64,000 nucleotides of DNA from Bacteroidota bacterium (GCA_009773515.1 WSXX01000003.1:62001-126000); one strand, 5' to 3'; positions 44,108 to 53,246 are shown, counted from the first letter of the stretch. The notes: generated by a model not told the origin, from the sequence alone. Program-made: numbers and translations.

Positions 44108-44671
44108 ATGCCGGAAATGAAACGACTTTTTGCTGCCATTAAAATTGAACCCGACGATGCTTTTATCGATATGTACGATAATCTGAAGCAAATTCTGGGT
44201 TTTCACATCATTAAATGGGTAGATACCAGCAACATACATATTACACTCAAATTTTTCGGGGAAACCCCGGTTGAAGAAATTCCGGTTATTACTGCTGCTC
44301 TGCAAGATGCTTTGGAGGGTATTAAACCTTTTGAAATAAAATTAGCCAACACCGGAATTTTCGGATCATACTACAGTCCTAAGGTGATATGGGTGGGGAT
44401 CAGTACCAGTGAAATGTTTAACAATCTTTCAAATAATGTGATTTCCTGTCTCGAAAAATCGGGTTATCTCAACGACCGGCAGAATTTTGTTCCGCATCTT
44501 ACCCTGGGCAGAATCAAGGAAATTAAAGATAAAAATCATTTTCAGGAAGTTGTTTCTCACTTCAGCAATTATGTCTATCAGACTCAGATGATTAAAGGGT
44601 TTGCTCTTTATGACAGCATACTAAGGAAAGAAGGTCCTGAATATAGTGTTGTCGAAGAGTTTATCTTCTGA
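44108..44671 (+). CDS. thpR: RNA 2',3'-cyclic phosphodiesterase (LigT/ThpR family)
   Basis: The 187-residue 2H phosphoesterase has both catalytic motifs: HITLKF (about residues 48-53) and HLTLGR (about 132-137). The opening RLFAAIKI and the KVIWVGIS segment are typical. Members open 2',3'-cyclic phosphates of RNA and can join tRNA half molecules in vitro. The physiological role is unclear. Met4 (MKRLF) is an alternative start. Confidence 0.9.
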   Translation: MPEMKRLFAAIKIEPDDAFIDMYDNLKQILGFHIIKWVDTSNIHITLKFFGETPVEEIPVITAALQDALEGIKPFEIKLANTGIFGSYYSPKVIWVGISTSEMFNNLSNNVISCLEKSGYLNDRQNFVPHLTLGRIKEIKDKNHFQEVVSHFSNYVYQTQMIKGFALYDSILRKEGPEYSVVEEFIF

Positions 44672-44679
44672 TAGGCAGA

Positions 44680-45045
44680 TCAGGAGTTGTTATTCACCTG
44701 ATTATCTGATGCCTTTTGTTTGTTTCTTTGCTTTGTAATACTTACTTCGAGCAAATAATCGACGATAAGTGCAATACCTCCAAACAATGAAACAAGTGAG
44801 AAGTAGGCTGCTTCTCTGTCCATAGCTCCGATTGAAACCAGGATATTGGCAACAAGTAATCCCAGACCTATTCCTGTAAAGAGCAAACCATACTTCAATG
44901 AAGAAAATCCGGTATTCCCTTGTTCGAAGGATTTAGGATCAAGTCCACGGTCGAGCAATGCCATGCGTTCTTTCCTGCGGATACTCAGATATACAATGCC
45001 ATAAATGGTGGCAAAAATTGAAGCTGTGATGAGAATTGGTTCCAT
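44680..45045 (-). CDS. Small membrane protein, DUF6249-like
   Basis: The 121-residue protein has three hydrophobic segments (about 3-21, 50-72 and 80-97). A cytoplasmic RRKERMALLDRGLDP turn lies after the first, a pattern seen in DUF6249 proteins. The C-terminus is polar. Function is unknown. It is transcribed away from the ECF sigma factor gene, and both promoters must lie in the 237-base gap. Similar small membrane proteins often accompany ECF sigma/anti-sigma genes in Bacteroidota, so it may belong to that regulon. Confidence 0.65.
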   Translation of the reverse strand: MEPILITASIFATIYGIVYLSIRRKERMALLDRGLDPKSFEQGNTGFSSLKYGLLFTGIGLGLLVANILVSIGAMDREAAYFSLVSLFGGIALIVDYLLEVSITKQRNKQKASDNQVNNNS

Positions 45046-45282
45046 AATGAGTGGGTTTTTAAGTGTTTGAGCGTTTTGTTTCCGTTTTGACGCACAGCAA
45101 TAAAAGTGGTTACAGTATGCAATGATATTTACCTGAATATACCGGATTCTTAATCTATCAATAATGTTACCAATCTGATAACCTTTAATTTAAATGAACT
45201 TTTGCAGCCAAATAATACGATATTACCTAATTTTATACGTTGTATGTAACCACAGTCGCAGGACCACGTCTAAAAATCATCC

Positions 45283-45849
45283 ATGAACCGGAACGACGAC
45301 ACAATTTTGATAGCCAATATTCTTGACGGACAAACCGGCATGTATGCCGTGTTGGTTGATCGGTATAAGGATATGGTATTCTCATTGGTTTTTAAAATTG
45401 TGAAAAGTCGTGAAGAGGCCGAAGAGGTTGCTCAGGATACATTCCTGAAAGCTTACCATGCGCTTTCGCGGTTTAAACATGAAGCACGTTTCAGTACATG
45501 GTTGTTCCGGATTGCATACAATACTGCCATTTCCAGAACCAGAAAAAAACAGATTACAACCCTGGCTATTGATGAGAATCTGGTTGAGAATTACAGCACC
45601 GACGAAGTACATGAAAATGTTAATCAACTTGATGAACAACAACAGCTGGAACTAATGAAAAACGCTTTAAAAACCTTAAGTAATGATGATCAGATGTTGA
45701 TTTCTTTGTTCTACAATAACCAGCAAACGGTAGAAGAAATCAGCGTAATTACTGGTCTTTCAGAGTCGAATGTAAAAGTCAGACTACACCGGATCCGAAA
45801 AAAACTCTATTCGGAGATGAACCAAAGGGTTGGACAATTACATGCCTGA
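45283..45849 (+). CDS. ECF-type RNA polymerase sigma factor
   Basis: The 188-residue protein has region 2 (MVFSLVFKIVKSREEAEEVAQDTF and FSTWLFRIAYN, about 29-85) and region 4 with a helix-turn-helix (TVEEISVITGLSESNVKVRLHRIRKKL, about 147-173), without region 3. It directs polymerase to a small regulon, probably for envelope stress. The next gene encodes a membrane protein with a cytoplasmic N-terminus, a likely anti-sigma factor. Confidence 0.93.
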   Translation: MNRNDDTILIANILDGQTGMYAVLVDRYKDMVFSLVFKIVKSREEAEEVAQDTFLKAYHALSRFKHEARFSTWLFRIAYNTAISRTRKKQITTLAIDENLVENYSTDEVHENVNQLDEQQQLELMKNALKTLSNDDQMLISLFYNNQQTVEEISVITGLSESNVKVRLHRIRKKLYSEMNQRVGQLHA

Positions 45850-45879
45850 ATTACTTAAATATTGCTAACTTTGCACATT

Positions 45880-46323
45880 ATGAAAACAATTCACGATACG
45901 GAACCGGATGATAAACTCCTGATGGAGCTTATGTTGAAGATGCCTGTTGAAAAAGCTCCTGAAAGCTTTACCAGCGGTGTTATGCAACAGGTATATTCAG
46001 GTTTTGAGCCTGTTCAGGAAACTCCCGAACTGAGGCGTCAGATGTTGTTTGGATATATTTCGTTACTGGCGGCAATTTTAATTGTTGGCGTTATGGTATT
46101 TGCTCAATGGCCTTTCTTTAATATCAACCTGTTTTCAAGTACCGATCAGTTAAGAAGTTTACTCAATGCTTCCATGGGTATTCTCGATGGTATAAACAGC
46201 ATCACTCAATTTCTGAAAGATTCTTCCACCGTTATCATTATCATGTCATCCATCGGCCTTCTTTTAATATTCGAAAGGTTCCTCAGAAGGGGTTTTCAGC
46301 ATAACCGTTCTTTCATGTTCTGA
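45880..46323 (+). CDS. Putative anti-sigma factor, one to two membrane helices
   Basis: The 147-residue protein starts at the ATG at 45880. A TTG six codons upstream lies within a promoter-like TAACTTTG. The N-terminal 65 residues are acidic and cytoplasmic in character. One helix follows (about 68-88), then a short loop and a second helix (about 118-136). It does not have a recognisable zinc anti-sigma motif. Its place 30 bases after the ECF sigma gene supports an anti-sigma role, which is inference. Family unrecognised. Confidence 0.6.
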   Translation: MKTIHDTEPDDKLLMELMLKMPVEKAPESFTSGVMQQVYSGFEPVQETPELRRQMLFGYISLLAAILIVGVMVFAQWPFFNINLFSSTDQLRSLLNASMGILDGINSITQFLKDSSTVIIIMSSIGLLLIFERFLRRGFQHNRSFMF

Positions 46324-46407
46324 TTTTGTTAATGATGAACCCGGTGTCAATCCGGATTTATAAGCTTAAAACCCTATCAACCGGATTCTTCTGATTTCTC
46401 TGCTTGT

Positions 46408-47289
46408 ATGATACCAGATTCTATCCAAAACCACTTCAATCTCTGGCTTTCCCGTTTTAAAGGCGATTTAAAAGGCATAATGTCTTCAAAAATGCTTTCC
46501 GGCGGATGTATAAATGATTGTTATGTGGTTGATGCCGCGAAAAGCCGGTTTTTTATAAAATACAATCTTACCGGAAAATTTCCGGGCATGTTTGATGCTG
46601 AAGAAAAGGGTCTTGAGTTGCTCAGGAAAGCTGATTGTATTTATATTCCTGAAGTGATTTACAATGGAGAGGCTGACATTTACTCATTTCTGGCTCTTGA
46701 ATTTGTTGAATCTGGTCAGCAAACAGAAAATTTCTGGGAAAATTTCGGGAAAAATATGGCTAAACTCCATAGAGTCAGCGAAACTTTCTTCGGGCTTGAT
46801 CATGACAACTATATCGGGTCACTGCCTCAGAAAAACAAGAAACATTCTACCTGGAGTGAATTTGTAGCGACTGAGCGATTTCAACCACTTGTACAACAAT
46901 CATTTGACCTTGGATTATTAAGCCGTGAAGATATAAAGGCCTTCGAAATACTCTCCGGTAAAATCGGAAATATAATTCCTGAAGAAAAAACGGCATTACT
47001 CCATGGTGATTTATGGAGCGGAAACTTTATAACTAATTCTATTGGTGAAGCTTGTCTGATTGATCCCGCTGTATATTTTGGACATCGTGAGATGGATATT
47101 GCAATGACAAAGCTTTTCGGTGGTTTTTCACCTGCCTTCTACCGATCTTACAATGATGAAAATCCTTTGGAAAATGGGTGGGAAAAGCGTGTGGAAATCA
47201 ATCAGTTATATCCATTGCTTGTACATCTTATTTTGTTTGGGGTATCTTATGCCGCTCAGATAAGACATATATTAAAAACCATCAGGTAA
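46408..47289 (+). CDS. Fructosamine kinase family protein
   Basis: The 293-residue protein has the fructosamine-3-kinase/aminoglycoside phosphotransferase fold: SGGCINDCYVVDA (glycine loop), FFIKYN (ATP-binding Lys), LLHGDLWSGNF (catalytic Asp) and LIDPAVYFGHREMDIAMT (metal Asp). These kinases phosphorylate sugar adducts on protein amines so that the adduct falls off, a repair reaction. Substrate is inferred from the family. It converges with lutB 20 bases downstream. Confidence 0.92.
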   Translation: MIPDSIQNHFNLWLSRFKGDLKGIMSSKMLSGGCINDCYVVDAAKSRFFIKYNLTGKFPGMFDAEEKGLELLRKADCIYIPEVIYNGEADIYSFLALEFVESGQQTENFWENFGKNMAKLHRVSETFFGLDHDNYIGSLPQKNKKHSTWSEFVATERFQPLVQQSFDLGLLSREDIKAFEILSGKIGNIIPEEKTALLHGDLWSGNFITNSIGEACLIDPAVYFGHREMDIAMTKLFGGFSPAFYRSYNDENPLENGWEKRVEINQLYPLLVHLILFGVSYAAQIRHILKTIR

Positions 47290-47309
47290 CGTCAGGGTAA
47301 ATGCGAAGG

Positions 47310-48698
47310 TTATTTCACTTTTCCTTCTCTGCGTTCATCCCATAATTGTTTGAAGTTCTTTTCGCTTACCTCCGGCAATTGGCGTTTCGGACCCCAAATG
47401 TTTCCAAAAAAATTCTTCAGAAGAAAATTCTTGAATCCTGCTTTCCCAAAATCCATCCATTTTCGGTTAAGCATCATTTTTTTCAATGCCCACATCGAAA
47501 AATTATCAAAAAAAGTATAATAACCTTCTTTAACACTGTCATTTCGGTTATAGAGCAATAATTCATGCAGATTTATTTTAACCGGACATACTTCTGTACA
47601 ACTTCCGCAAAGCGAAGATGCAAAACTCAGATGCTTATATTCATCCAATCCTTTCATCCATGGGGTGATAACAGAGCCGATAGGTCCACTATAAGTAGTT
47701 CCGTAAGTATGTCCGCCAATGGTTTTATAAACAGGGCAAGCATTCAAACAGGCGCCGCACCGAATGCAGGTAAGTGCTGCCCTTTGCTGCTTACGCGAAA
47801 GTACTTCTGACCGGCCATTATCAAGCAGAATCACAAACATTTCAGAAGGACCATCGTATTCATCTTCCCTTTTGGGACCACTTATAATGCTGTTATAGGC
47901 AGTTATTTTTTGTCCTGTTCCATGTGTTGCAAGTAAAGGCCAGAAAATATCAAGATTATCAATTGATGGTATCACTTTTTCAATACCGGCAACCACAATA
48001 TGTATATCAGGAAAAGAAACACTCATTAAAGCATTTCCTTCATTTTCGGTCAGACAGACAGAGCCGGTATCTGCAACCAGAAAATTGGCTCCGGTTATAC
48101 CAACCTTAGCATTATAGAATTTATCGCGCAGTTTGTTTCTTACAAAAGCTGTGATTTGCTCGGGCGTGCTATTGGCTGGCATTCCGAATTTTGATTGAAA
48201 GAGTTCAGCAACATCTTCTTTCGTTTTGTGCATGGCCGGCGTTACAATATGGTAAGGTTGCTCACCTGCGAGCTGAACTATATATTCTCCAAGGTCGGTT
48301 TCAATGCTCTCAATTTGATTTTCAGCCAGATGATCGTTAAGCCCGATTTCCTCAGTAATCATAGTTTTGGACTTTACTACATAATCTGCACCTGATCTCT
48401 TTATTATATCTGTAATGTGTTTTAGTGCTTCTTCTGCGTCTTCGGCCCAGATAACTTTACCACCGTTTTTTTCAAAATTGACTTCAAATTCAATCAGAAA
48501 TTTCTCAAGATCACCAATTACCTTATTCTTCAGGTAGGCAGCATTTCTTTTAGCAAGCTCAATATCAGAATATTGAAGTTTACCCAACTTCACAGCAGCA
48601 TCGTATTTACCGATATTGTGACCGATGACCTTTCGGTGAATTGTATCAGCAGACTTGATTTTTGAGTCCTGAATGAACTTGTTATAAATTTCTGTCAT
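47310..48698 (-). CDS. lutB: LutB-type lactate utilization iron-sulfur protein
   Basis: The 462-residue protein has the LutB domain (ADTGSVCLTENEGNALMS, HIVVAGIEKVIPS) followed by two [4Fe-4S] motifs: CIRCGACLNACPVY (about 313) and CGSCTEVCPVKINL (about 363). With LutA and LutC it oxidises L-lactate to pyruvate. Neither partner gene is next to it here, so the complex, if complete, is encoded elsewhere. The start is 3 bases after the rpiB stop, so both belong to one transcript that runs away from the candidate origin. Confidence 0.9.
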   Translation of the reverse strand: MTEIYNKFIQDSKIKSADTIHRKVIGHNIGKYDAAVKLGKLQYSDIELAKRNAAYLKNKVIGDLEKFLIEFEVNFEKNGGKVIWAEDAEEALKHITDIIKRSGADYVVKSKTMITEEIGLNDHLAENQIESIETDLGEYIVQLAGEQPYHIVTPAMHKTKEDVAELFQSKFGMPANSTPEQITAFVRNKLRDKFYNAKVGITGANFLVADTGSVCLTENEGNALMSVSFPDIHIVVAGIEKVIPSIDNLDIFWPLLATHGTGQKITAYNSIISGPKREDEYDGPSEMFVILLDNGRSEVLSRKQQRAALTCIRCGACLNACPVYKTIGGHTYGTTYSGPIGSVITPWMKGLDEYKHLSFASSLCGSCTEVCPVKINLHELLLYNRNDSVKEGYYTFFDNFSMWALKKMMLNRKWMDFGKAGFKNFLLKNFFGNIWGPKRQLPEVSEKNFKQLWDERREGKVK

Positions 48699-48701
48699 TT
48701 A

Positions 48702-49154
48702 TCAGAAGCTTACTTTGTTGATTTTATTTACACGGGTTTCATGTCTTCCACCCTCAAAATCAGTATTCAAAAACAACTTAACGGCTTTCAAAGCTTCGTC
48801 AAAGTCAATAAATCTGCCTGGAAGCGCAATTACGTTGGCATTGTTATGTCGGCGGGTTAATTCAGCCTGTTCACTGTTCCAGCAAAGTGCAGATCTTACT
48901 TCCGGATATTTATTAACAACCATATTTACGCCATTGCCACTTCCGCAAATAACTATGCCCCGGCTGCATTCTCCATTGTTTACTGACTTACCTACAAAAT
49001 GAGCAAAATCAGGATAATCGACGCTGGCAGTTGAATCCGTTCCATAGTTATGGAAAAGATAACCCTCAGATGTCAATATTTTATAAAGGAATACTTTAAG
49101 TTCATACCCTGCATGATCGCTTGCCAATGCCACAATTTTTGTTTTATCCCACAT
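48702..49154 (-). CDS. rpiB: Ribose-5-phosphate isomerase B
   Basis: The 150-residue protein has the RpiB features: ALASDHAGYELK at the start (Asp of the phosphate loop), GIVICGSGNGVNMVVNKYP with the catalytic Cys, and ARRHN-like TRRHNNANVIALPGR. It interconverts ribose 5-phosphate and ribulose 5-phosphate. Length fits the family. The GSGNG loop replaces the common GTGIG, a Bacteroidota variant. Its 5' end faces the AT-rich candidate origin. Confidence 0.93.
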   Translation of the reverse strand: MWDKTKIVALASDHAGYELKVFLYKILTSEGYLFHNYGTDSTASVDYPDFAHFVGKSVNNGECSRGIVICGSGNGVNMVVNKYPEVRSALCWNSEQAELTRRHNNANVIALPGRFIDFDEALKAVKLFLNTDFEGGRHETRVNKINKVSF

Positions 49155-49429
49155 TGTTAATAAGATTTAATGACAAAATTAAGCAATAATTAAGGTAAAA
49201 TCAGATAAGTCTAAAAATAAGGAGTTTATAAAAAGTATAAAATTAAAATAAAAGTGCTTCTGAACTTCAGGAAAAGTGTAAAATAGTTTTATGTAATGAT
49301 TTGATTAGCAAACAAAAACTCATTAACTTTCAAATTAAACTAATTTTACAATGCTTAGTATTCTGTTGATATACAAACCTATATGAATATAACTGTGTAA
49401 TGACTGCCCATTTCTTATATTTACTTAAC

Positions 49430-49829
49430 TATCACCAATTTACATTTTATTAACAATAAATTGTTAATACAGAGAAAAGAGTGTTATCAAAATCTGATAA
49501 AAATGCAATTGTATTAACAAAACAGAGAACAATTGTGTATCAACCGTATTTTAAAGTTTGTTTTTAAAAACAATCAACAATGAACTAACACTTATTCGGG
49601 TGATTTTTATACTTTTGGGCATGTTGATGACGTTTTATCAACAGATTGTTAATATGTGGCAAAGTGTTTGTGTTTCAATGCTGCAGCATGTTTTGATTTG
49701 TTAATAACGCGTTGACAAACTACTGACAAGCAAAAAAACAAGAAGAAAAAACAACAATTTGTCAACAGAGTTAACAGCGCTAATAATAATAATGCTCTTT
49801 ATTTAAAAATTTATTATTAAATACTCAAA
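49430..49829. other. oriC: Candidate chromosomal replication origin (oriC)
   Basis: The 675-base AT-rich spacer between divergent rpiB and nadA contains the 9-mer TATTAACAA or its complement five times (49448, 49461, 49512, 49647 and 49698). Two of these form a perfect inverted repeat at 49448-49469. TTATCAACA occurs at 49636, and TTGTCAACA near 49759. These are close to the DnaA box TTATnCACA. They are followed by four TAA triplets (about 49780-49792), like a DnaA-trio, and a very AT-rich end (49797-49829) that could unwind. No DnaA gene is present. The two parS-like sites are 16-19 kb away. The remainder, 49155-49429, is AT-rich without clear features. Confidence 0.5.
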
Positions 49830-50810
49830 ATGACTCACTCCGCCGAAACCAAAGCAATTTTTCCAACCGATTCAGAACTCCTTGAAAGGATTTCAAAACT
49901 GCGGAAAGAAAAAAATGCCATCATACTTGCCCATTATTATCAGGTGCCCGAAATTCAGGACATCGCAGATTTTGTGGGCGACAGTCTGCAGCTGTCACAA
50001 AAAGCCGCAGAAACCAAAGCAGACATGATCGTTTTTGCCGGTGTTCATTTTATGGCCGAAACAGCAAAGATACTCAGTCCTGATAAAAAAGTATTGTTGC
50101 CCGACCTTGATGCCGGTTGTTCTTTGGCCGACAGTTGCCCTCCGGATGACTTTAAGCGCTTTATTGATGCTCACCCGGGGCACAGGGTAGTTTCGTACAT
50201 AAATTGCTCTGCGGCTGTTAAAACTATGTCAGATGTAATTTGTACTTCAAGCAATGCAAAAATGATTGTTGATGCTTTTGCACCCGATGAAAAACTGATT
50301 TTTGCGCCTGATAAAAATCTGGGAGCTTACATAAACGGGCAAACCGGGCGTAATATGGTTTTGTGGGATGGCAGCTGTCATGTTCATAATCAGTTGACTG
50401 ATGAAAAAGTGATACAGTTAAAAATTGAAAATCCTGACGCAAAACTGATTGCACATCCCGAATGCCGTGGTCCTATTCTTGCCCTTGCCGATTTTATTGG
50501 ATCAACTGCAGCGCTTCTTGAATACACAAAAACTGACGGACATCAGAGATATATTGTTGCCACCGAAGGCGGAATAATTCATCAGATGCAAAAAGCTTCT
50601 CCCGGTAAAGAATTTATTGTAGTTCCATCAGACGAAACCTGCTCATGCAACGACTGTCCCTACATGAAACTCAACACAATACAAAAACTGTATCTCTGTC
50701 TGAAGAATGAAACTCCTGAAATAACGCTTGATGCTGAGACAATAGAAAAAGCTAAAAAGCCAATTTTAAGGATGCTTGATATTTCGAAAGCTGGAAATCT
50801 GATAAAATAA
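49830..50810 (+). CDS. nadA: Quinolinate synthase A
   Basis: The 326-residue protein has the NadA signatures: ILAHYYQVPEIQDIADFVGDS near the start, LPDLDAGCSLADSCP (first cluster Cys), VYINCSAAVKTMSDVICTSSNA, and HPECRGP with CSCNDCPYMKLNT for the other Cys ligands of its [4Fe-4S] cluster. It condenses iminoaspartate with dihydroxyacetone phosphate to quinolinate in NAD synthesis. Its partner nadB is not in the window. Any promoter must lie in the AT-rich spacer. TACTTTTG at 49610-49617 is a candidate. Confidence 0.97.
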   Translation: MTHSAETKAIFPTDSELLERISKLRKEKNAIILAHYYQVPEIQDIADFVGDSLQLSQKAAETKADMIVFAGVHFMAETAKILSPDKKVLLPDLDAGCSLADSCPPDDFKRFIDAHPGHRVVSYINCSAAVKTMSDVICTSSNAKMIVDAFAPDEKLIFAPDKNLGAYINGQTGRNMVLWDGSCHVHNQLTDEKVIQLKIENPDAKLIAHPECRGPILALADFIGSTAALLEYTKTDGHQRYIVATEGGIIHQMQKASPGKEFIVVPSDETCSCNDCPYMKLNTIQKLYLCLKNETPEITLDAETIEKAKKPILRMLDISKAGNLIK

Positions 50811-50847
50811 TTGTGTTTCAATTTTATGATTTAACTAACTTTACCAA

Positions 50848-52365
50848 ATGCGAAAATTCGTTTTTTCATTGCTTTTAATCTGTGTTGCGATAATTTTAAA
50901 AGCGCAGGATAATACGGTTGTACCCAACGGTTTCAATAAGTTTTTGCATGCAAACGGTAAAGTTGCAAGCGAGGGAATAATGCGTGACGGAAAACCCGAT
51001 GGTTACTGGAAAACTTATTGGGAATCAGGAATTTTAAAAGCTGAAGGTAACCGCAAAAACTTTGAACTGGACAGCCTATGGGTGTTTTATGATGAAACCG
51101 GAAAAATAAACCTTCACATTAATTATCTGAATGGAAAAAAGGAAGGCATCCGCCGAACTATCCGTGAAAACGAAACCATTGAAGAAAATTTTTCAAATGA
51201 TGTAAAGCAGGGACTCACTGTTTATTACTATCCCGATGGAAATATTATGCGTACCATAAATTTCGAAAACGGGCTTGAAAACGGTTTTGCCAGAGAATTT
51301 GCTCCCGATGGAACTGTAATAACAATGATAGAATACCGCCGTGGATTTGTTGTAGATCGTGAAAACATAAACCGTGCTGACAGAAACGGATTAAAACAGG
51401 GAAAATGGAAATTCTTTTATGCCAGCGGAAAAGTTAAAACCGAAGGAACTTATCGCGACGATAAACGAAACGGATATTTTAAGGAATATGATGAAAAGGG
51501 AATGCTGACCGATGTTTCAAAGTATGTGAATGATGTTAAGCAGGAGGAAGCGCCTGAACTGGTAAAGCTTGATGTGCGTACCGATTATTATCCTGATGGA
51601 AAAGTAAAAACACGCGCAAGCTACAAGGGAGCAGTGCCGGAAGGAATCAGGCGTGAATATGCTGAAAGCGGAGAAGTAGTAGCTGCTTATACCTTCAAAA
51701 ATGGTGTAATGATTGCCGAAGGTATTGTGGATGATGAAGGTATGAGAGACGGACCTTGGAAAGAATTTTATGAAAATGGTCAGTTACGTTCAGAAGGAGT
51801 TTACCGAAACGGAAACCGCATAGGAAAATGGCGTTTTTATCATGCCAACAGTAATCTTGAACAGGAAGGTAATTACAATAATCAGGGCAATACAGATGGC
51901 TTGTGGAAATGGTATTACGAAGATGGTTTAATACTCCGTGAAGAAAATTTCCTTAATGGTAACTCTGAGGGTATTTTTACCGAATTTGACGAAAAAGGAA
52001 ATGTAATTATCCAGGGTGAATATGTGGATGGACTTGAAGAAGGTTTGTGGAAATACCAGCATGGCGATCACCGCGAAGAAGGCGTTTACCGTGGTGGTAT
52101 GCGCAACGGCGAATGGAAATATTATTACGATGATGGTCAGCTAAGTTTTCAAGGTTCATTTATTGATGATAACCCGAACGGACGCCATATCTGGTTCTGG
52201 CCCAACGGCAAAAAGAAAGATGAAGGTGAATACTTAATGGGTATGAAAAACAACGAATGGATTCAGTATAACAACGATGGTACTGTTTTTATGGTGATTT
52301 CATACCAGAATGGCGTGGAGAAAAAATATGACGGAATAAAGATTAAACCGGAGTTTACTGAATGA
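50848..52365 (+). CDS. Exported MORN/YwqK-type repeat protein
   Basis: The 505-residue product has a signal peptide (about 1-19) and about 17-18 repeats of 22-24 residues of the form G-x-Y-x-x-G-x-R-x-G-x-W-x-x-Y, for example GKPDGYWKTYWESGILKAEG. This is the MORN-like pattern annotated as 'YwqK family antitoxin'. Such proteins form beta-rich rods that bind other proteins or lipids. The antitoxin name should not be taken as function here, since no toxin gene is adjacent and the protein is exported. It starts 37 bases after nadA. Confidence 0.88.
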   Translation: MRKFVFSLLLICVAIILKAQDNTVVPNGFNKFLHANGKVASEGIMRDGKPDGYWKTYWESGILKAEGNRKNFELDSLWVFYDETGKINLHINYLNGKKEGIRRTIRENETIEENFSNDVKQGLTVYYYPDGNIMRTINFENGLENGFAREFAPDGTVITMIEYRRGFVVDRENINRADRNGLKQGKWKFFYASGKVKTEGTYRDDKRNGYFKEYDEKGMLTDVSKYVNDVKQEEAPELVKLDVRTDYYPDGKVKTRASYKGAVPEGIRREYAESGEVVAAYTFKNGVMIAEGIVDDEGMRDGPWKEFYENGQLRSEGVYRNGNRIGKWRFYHANSNLEQEGNYNNQGNTDGLWKWYYEDGLILREENFLNGNSEGIFTEFDEKGNVIIQGEYVDGLEEGLWKYQHGDHREEGVYRGGMRNGEWKYYYDDGQLSFQGSFIDDNPNGRHIWFWPNGKKKDEGEYLMGMKNNEWIQYNNDGTVFMVISYQNGVEKKYDGIKIKPEFTE

Positions 52366-52447
52366 TTCAATGATTCAAAATTCAAAGATTTAATTTCAAT
52401 GTCGGTTAGTTAAGGCTTCGGATTTTTAGAAAAGTGAATCAAATATC

Positions 52448-52491
52448 CTTCGACTCCGCTCAGGATGACTGTCAGTCTGAGGGAGTCGAAG
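52448..52491. repeat. Hairpin-forming intergenic repeat
   Basis: CTTCGACTCC (52448-52457) and GGAGTCGAAG (52482-52491) pair perfectly, extended by CTCAG/CTGAG with one bulge. A related unit (CTTCGGCTTCGCTCAG) occurs at 53230. This CTTCG(A/G)CT(C/T)CGCTCAG core looks like a dispersed repeat of the chromosome. Confidence 0.65.
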
Positions 52492-52520
52492 ACAATTTCC
52501 TTAACTAAACGACATTGGAT

Positions 52521-52528
52521 TAAATTTG
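52521..52528 (+). promoter_or_regulatory. -7 box for the nitroreductase gene
   Basis: TAAATTTG matches TAnnTTTG, 32 bases before the ATG at 52561. Confidence 0.4.
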
Positions 52529-52560
52529 TGCTGTAAACTTTTACAATCAGGAAAAGACTT

Positions 52561-53202
52561 ATGAATAAATTTATTTTTTCTTTGGCAATGCTAAGCGGAT
52601 TTTTTATTTCCGCACTTTCTATGGCTCAAAGTACGGATATTATATTGTCCAAACCAGATCTGAATTCAGGAAAACCACTGATGTCAGCATTGAGCGAGCG
52701 CAGCTCAGCACGAGAGTTTAATGAGATGGATCTTTCGCACGAACATTTAAGCGGATTATTATGGGCTGCCTGTGGCATCAACCGGCCTGAAAGTGGCAAG
52801 CGAACAGCTCCTTCGGCCATGAACTGGCAGGATGTTCAGGTATATGTTTTCCTGAAAACCGGAATATTCTTTTACAATGAGAAGGATCACAAGCTTGTTC
52901 TGATCGTGGAAGGAGACCACCGTGCTGCTGCAGGGAGTCAGGATTTTGTCGCAAAGGCCCCGGTTAACCTTATTTATGTTTCTGATTACAGCCAGATGAC
53001 CAAAGCATCGGAAGAGGATATGGAATTTTATTCGGGCATCAATACCGGCTTTATATCCCAGAATGTTTACCTGTATTGCGCTTCAGAGAGCCTCAACACC
53101 GTTGTGAGGGCCTGGGTTGACCGGGATGCCTTGCACAAACTTATCGGCCTTAAACCCAAACAACATGTAGTAGCGGGGCAAACGGTGGGATACAGACCCT
53201 GA
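52561..53202 (+). CDS. Exported nitroreductase family protein (SagB/ThcOx-like)
   Basis: The 213-residue product has a signal peptide (about 1-22) and a nitroreductase/FMN fold: RSSAREFNEMDLSHEHLSGLLWAACG, RTAPSAMNWQDVQVYVF, and a C-terminal NVYLYCASESLNTVVRAW. Arg-Ser-x-Arg near the start contacts FMN in this family. Export of a flavin enzyme is unusual but known for this subgroup in Bacteroidota. The substrate is unknown. It is flanked on both sides by related repeat units. Confidence 0.85.
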   Translation: MNKFIFSLAMLSGFFISALSMAQSTDIILSKPDLNSGKPLMSALSERSSAREFNEMDLSHEHLSGLLWAACGINRPESGKRTAPSAMNWQDVQVYVFLKTGIFFYNEKDHKLVLIVEGDHRAAAGSQDFVAKAPVNLIYVSDYSQMTKASEEDMEFYSGINTGFISQNVYLYCASESLNTVVRAWVDRDALHKLIGLKPKQHVVAGQTVGYRP

Positions 53203-53229
53203 TTCAGATTTACGAATGACGAATGGCGC

Positions 53230-53246
53230 CCTTCGGCTTCGCTCAG
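53230..53246 (+). repeat. Second copy of the CTTCGGCTTCGCTCAG repeat core
   Basis: CTTCGGCTTCGCTCAGG resembles the left arm of the hairpin at 52448. The right arm is not obvious here. Copies of ATGACGAAT lie on both sides (near 53214 and 53254). Confidence 0.5.

Noticed and set aside
50848-52365. A toxin-antitoxin module suggested by the YwqK family name.
   Set aside because: No toxin gene is adjacent and the protein has a signal peptide.
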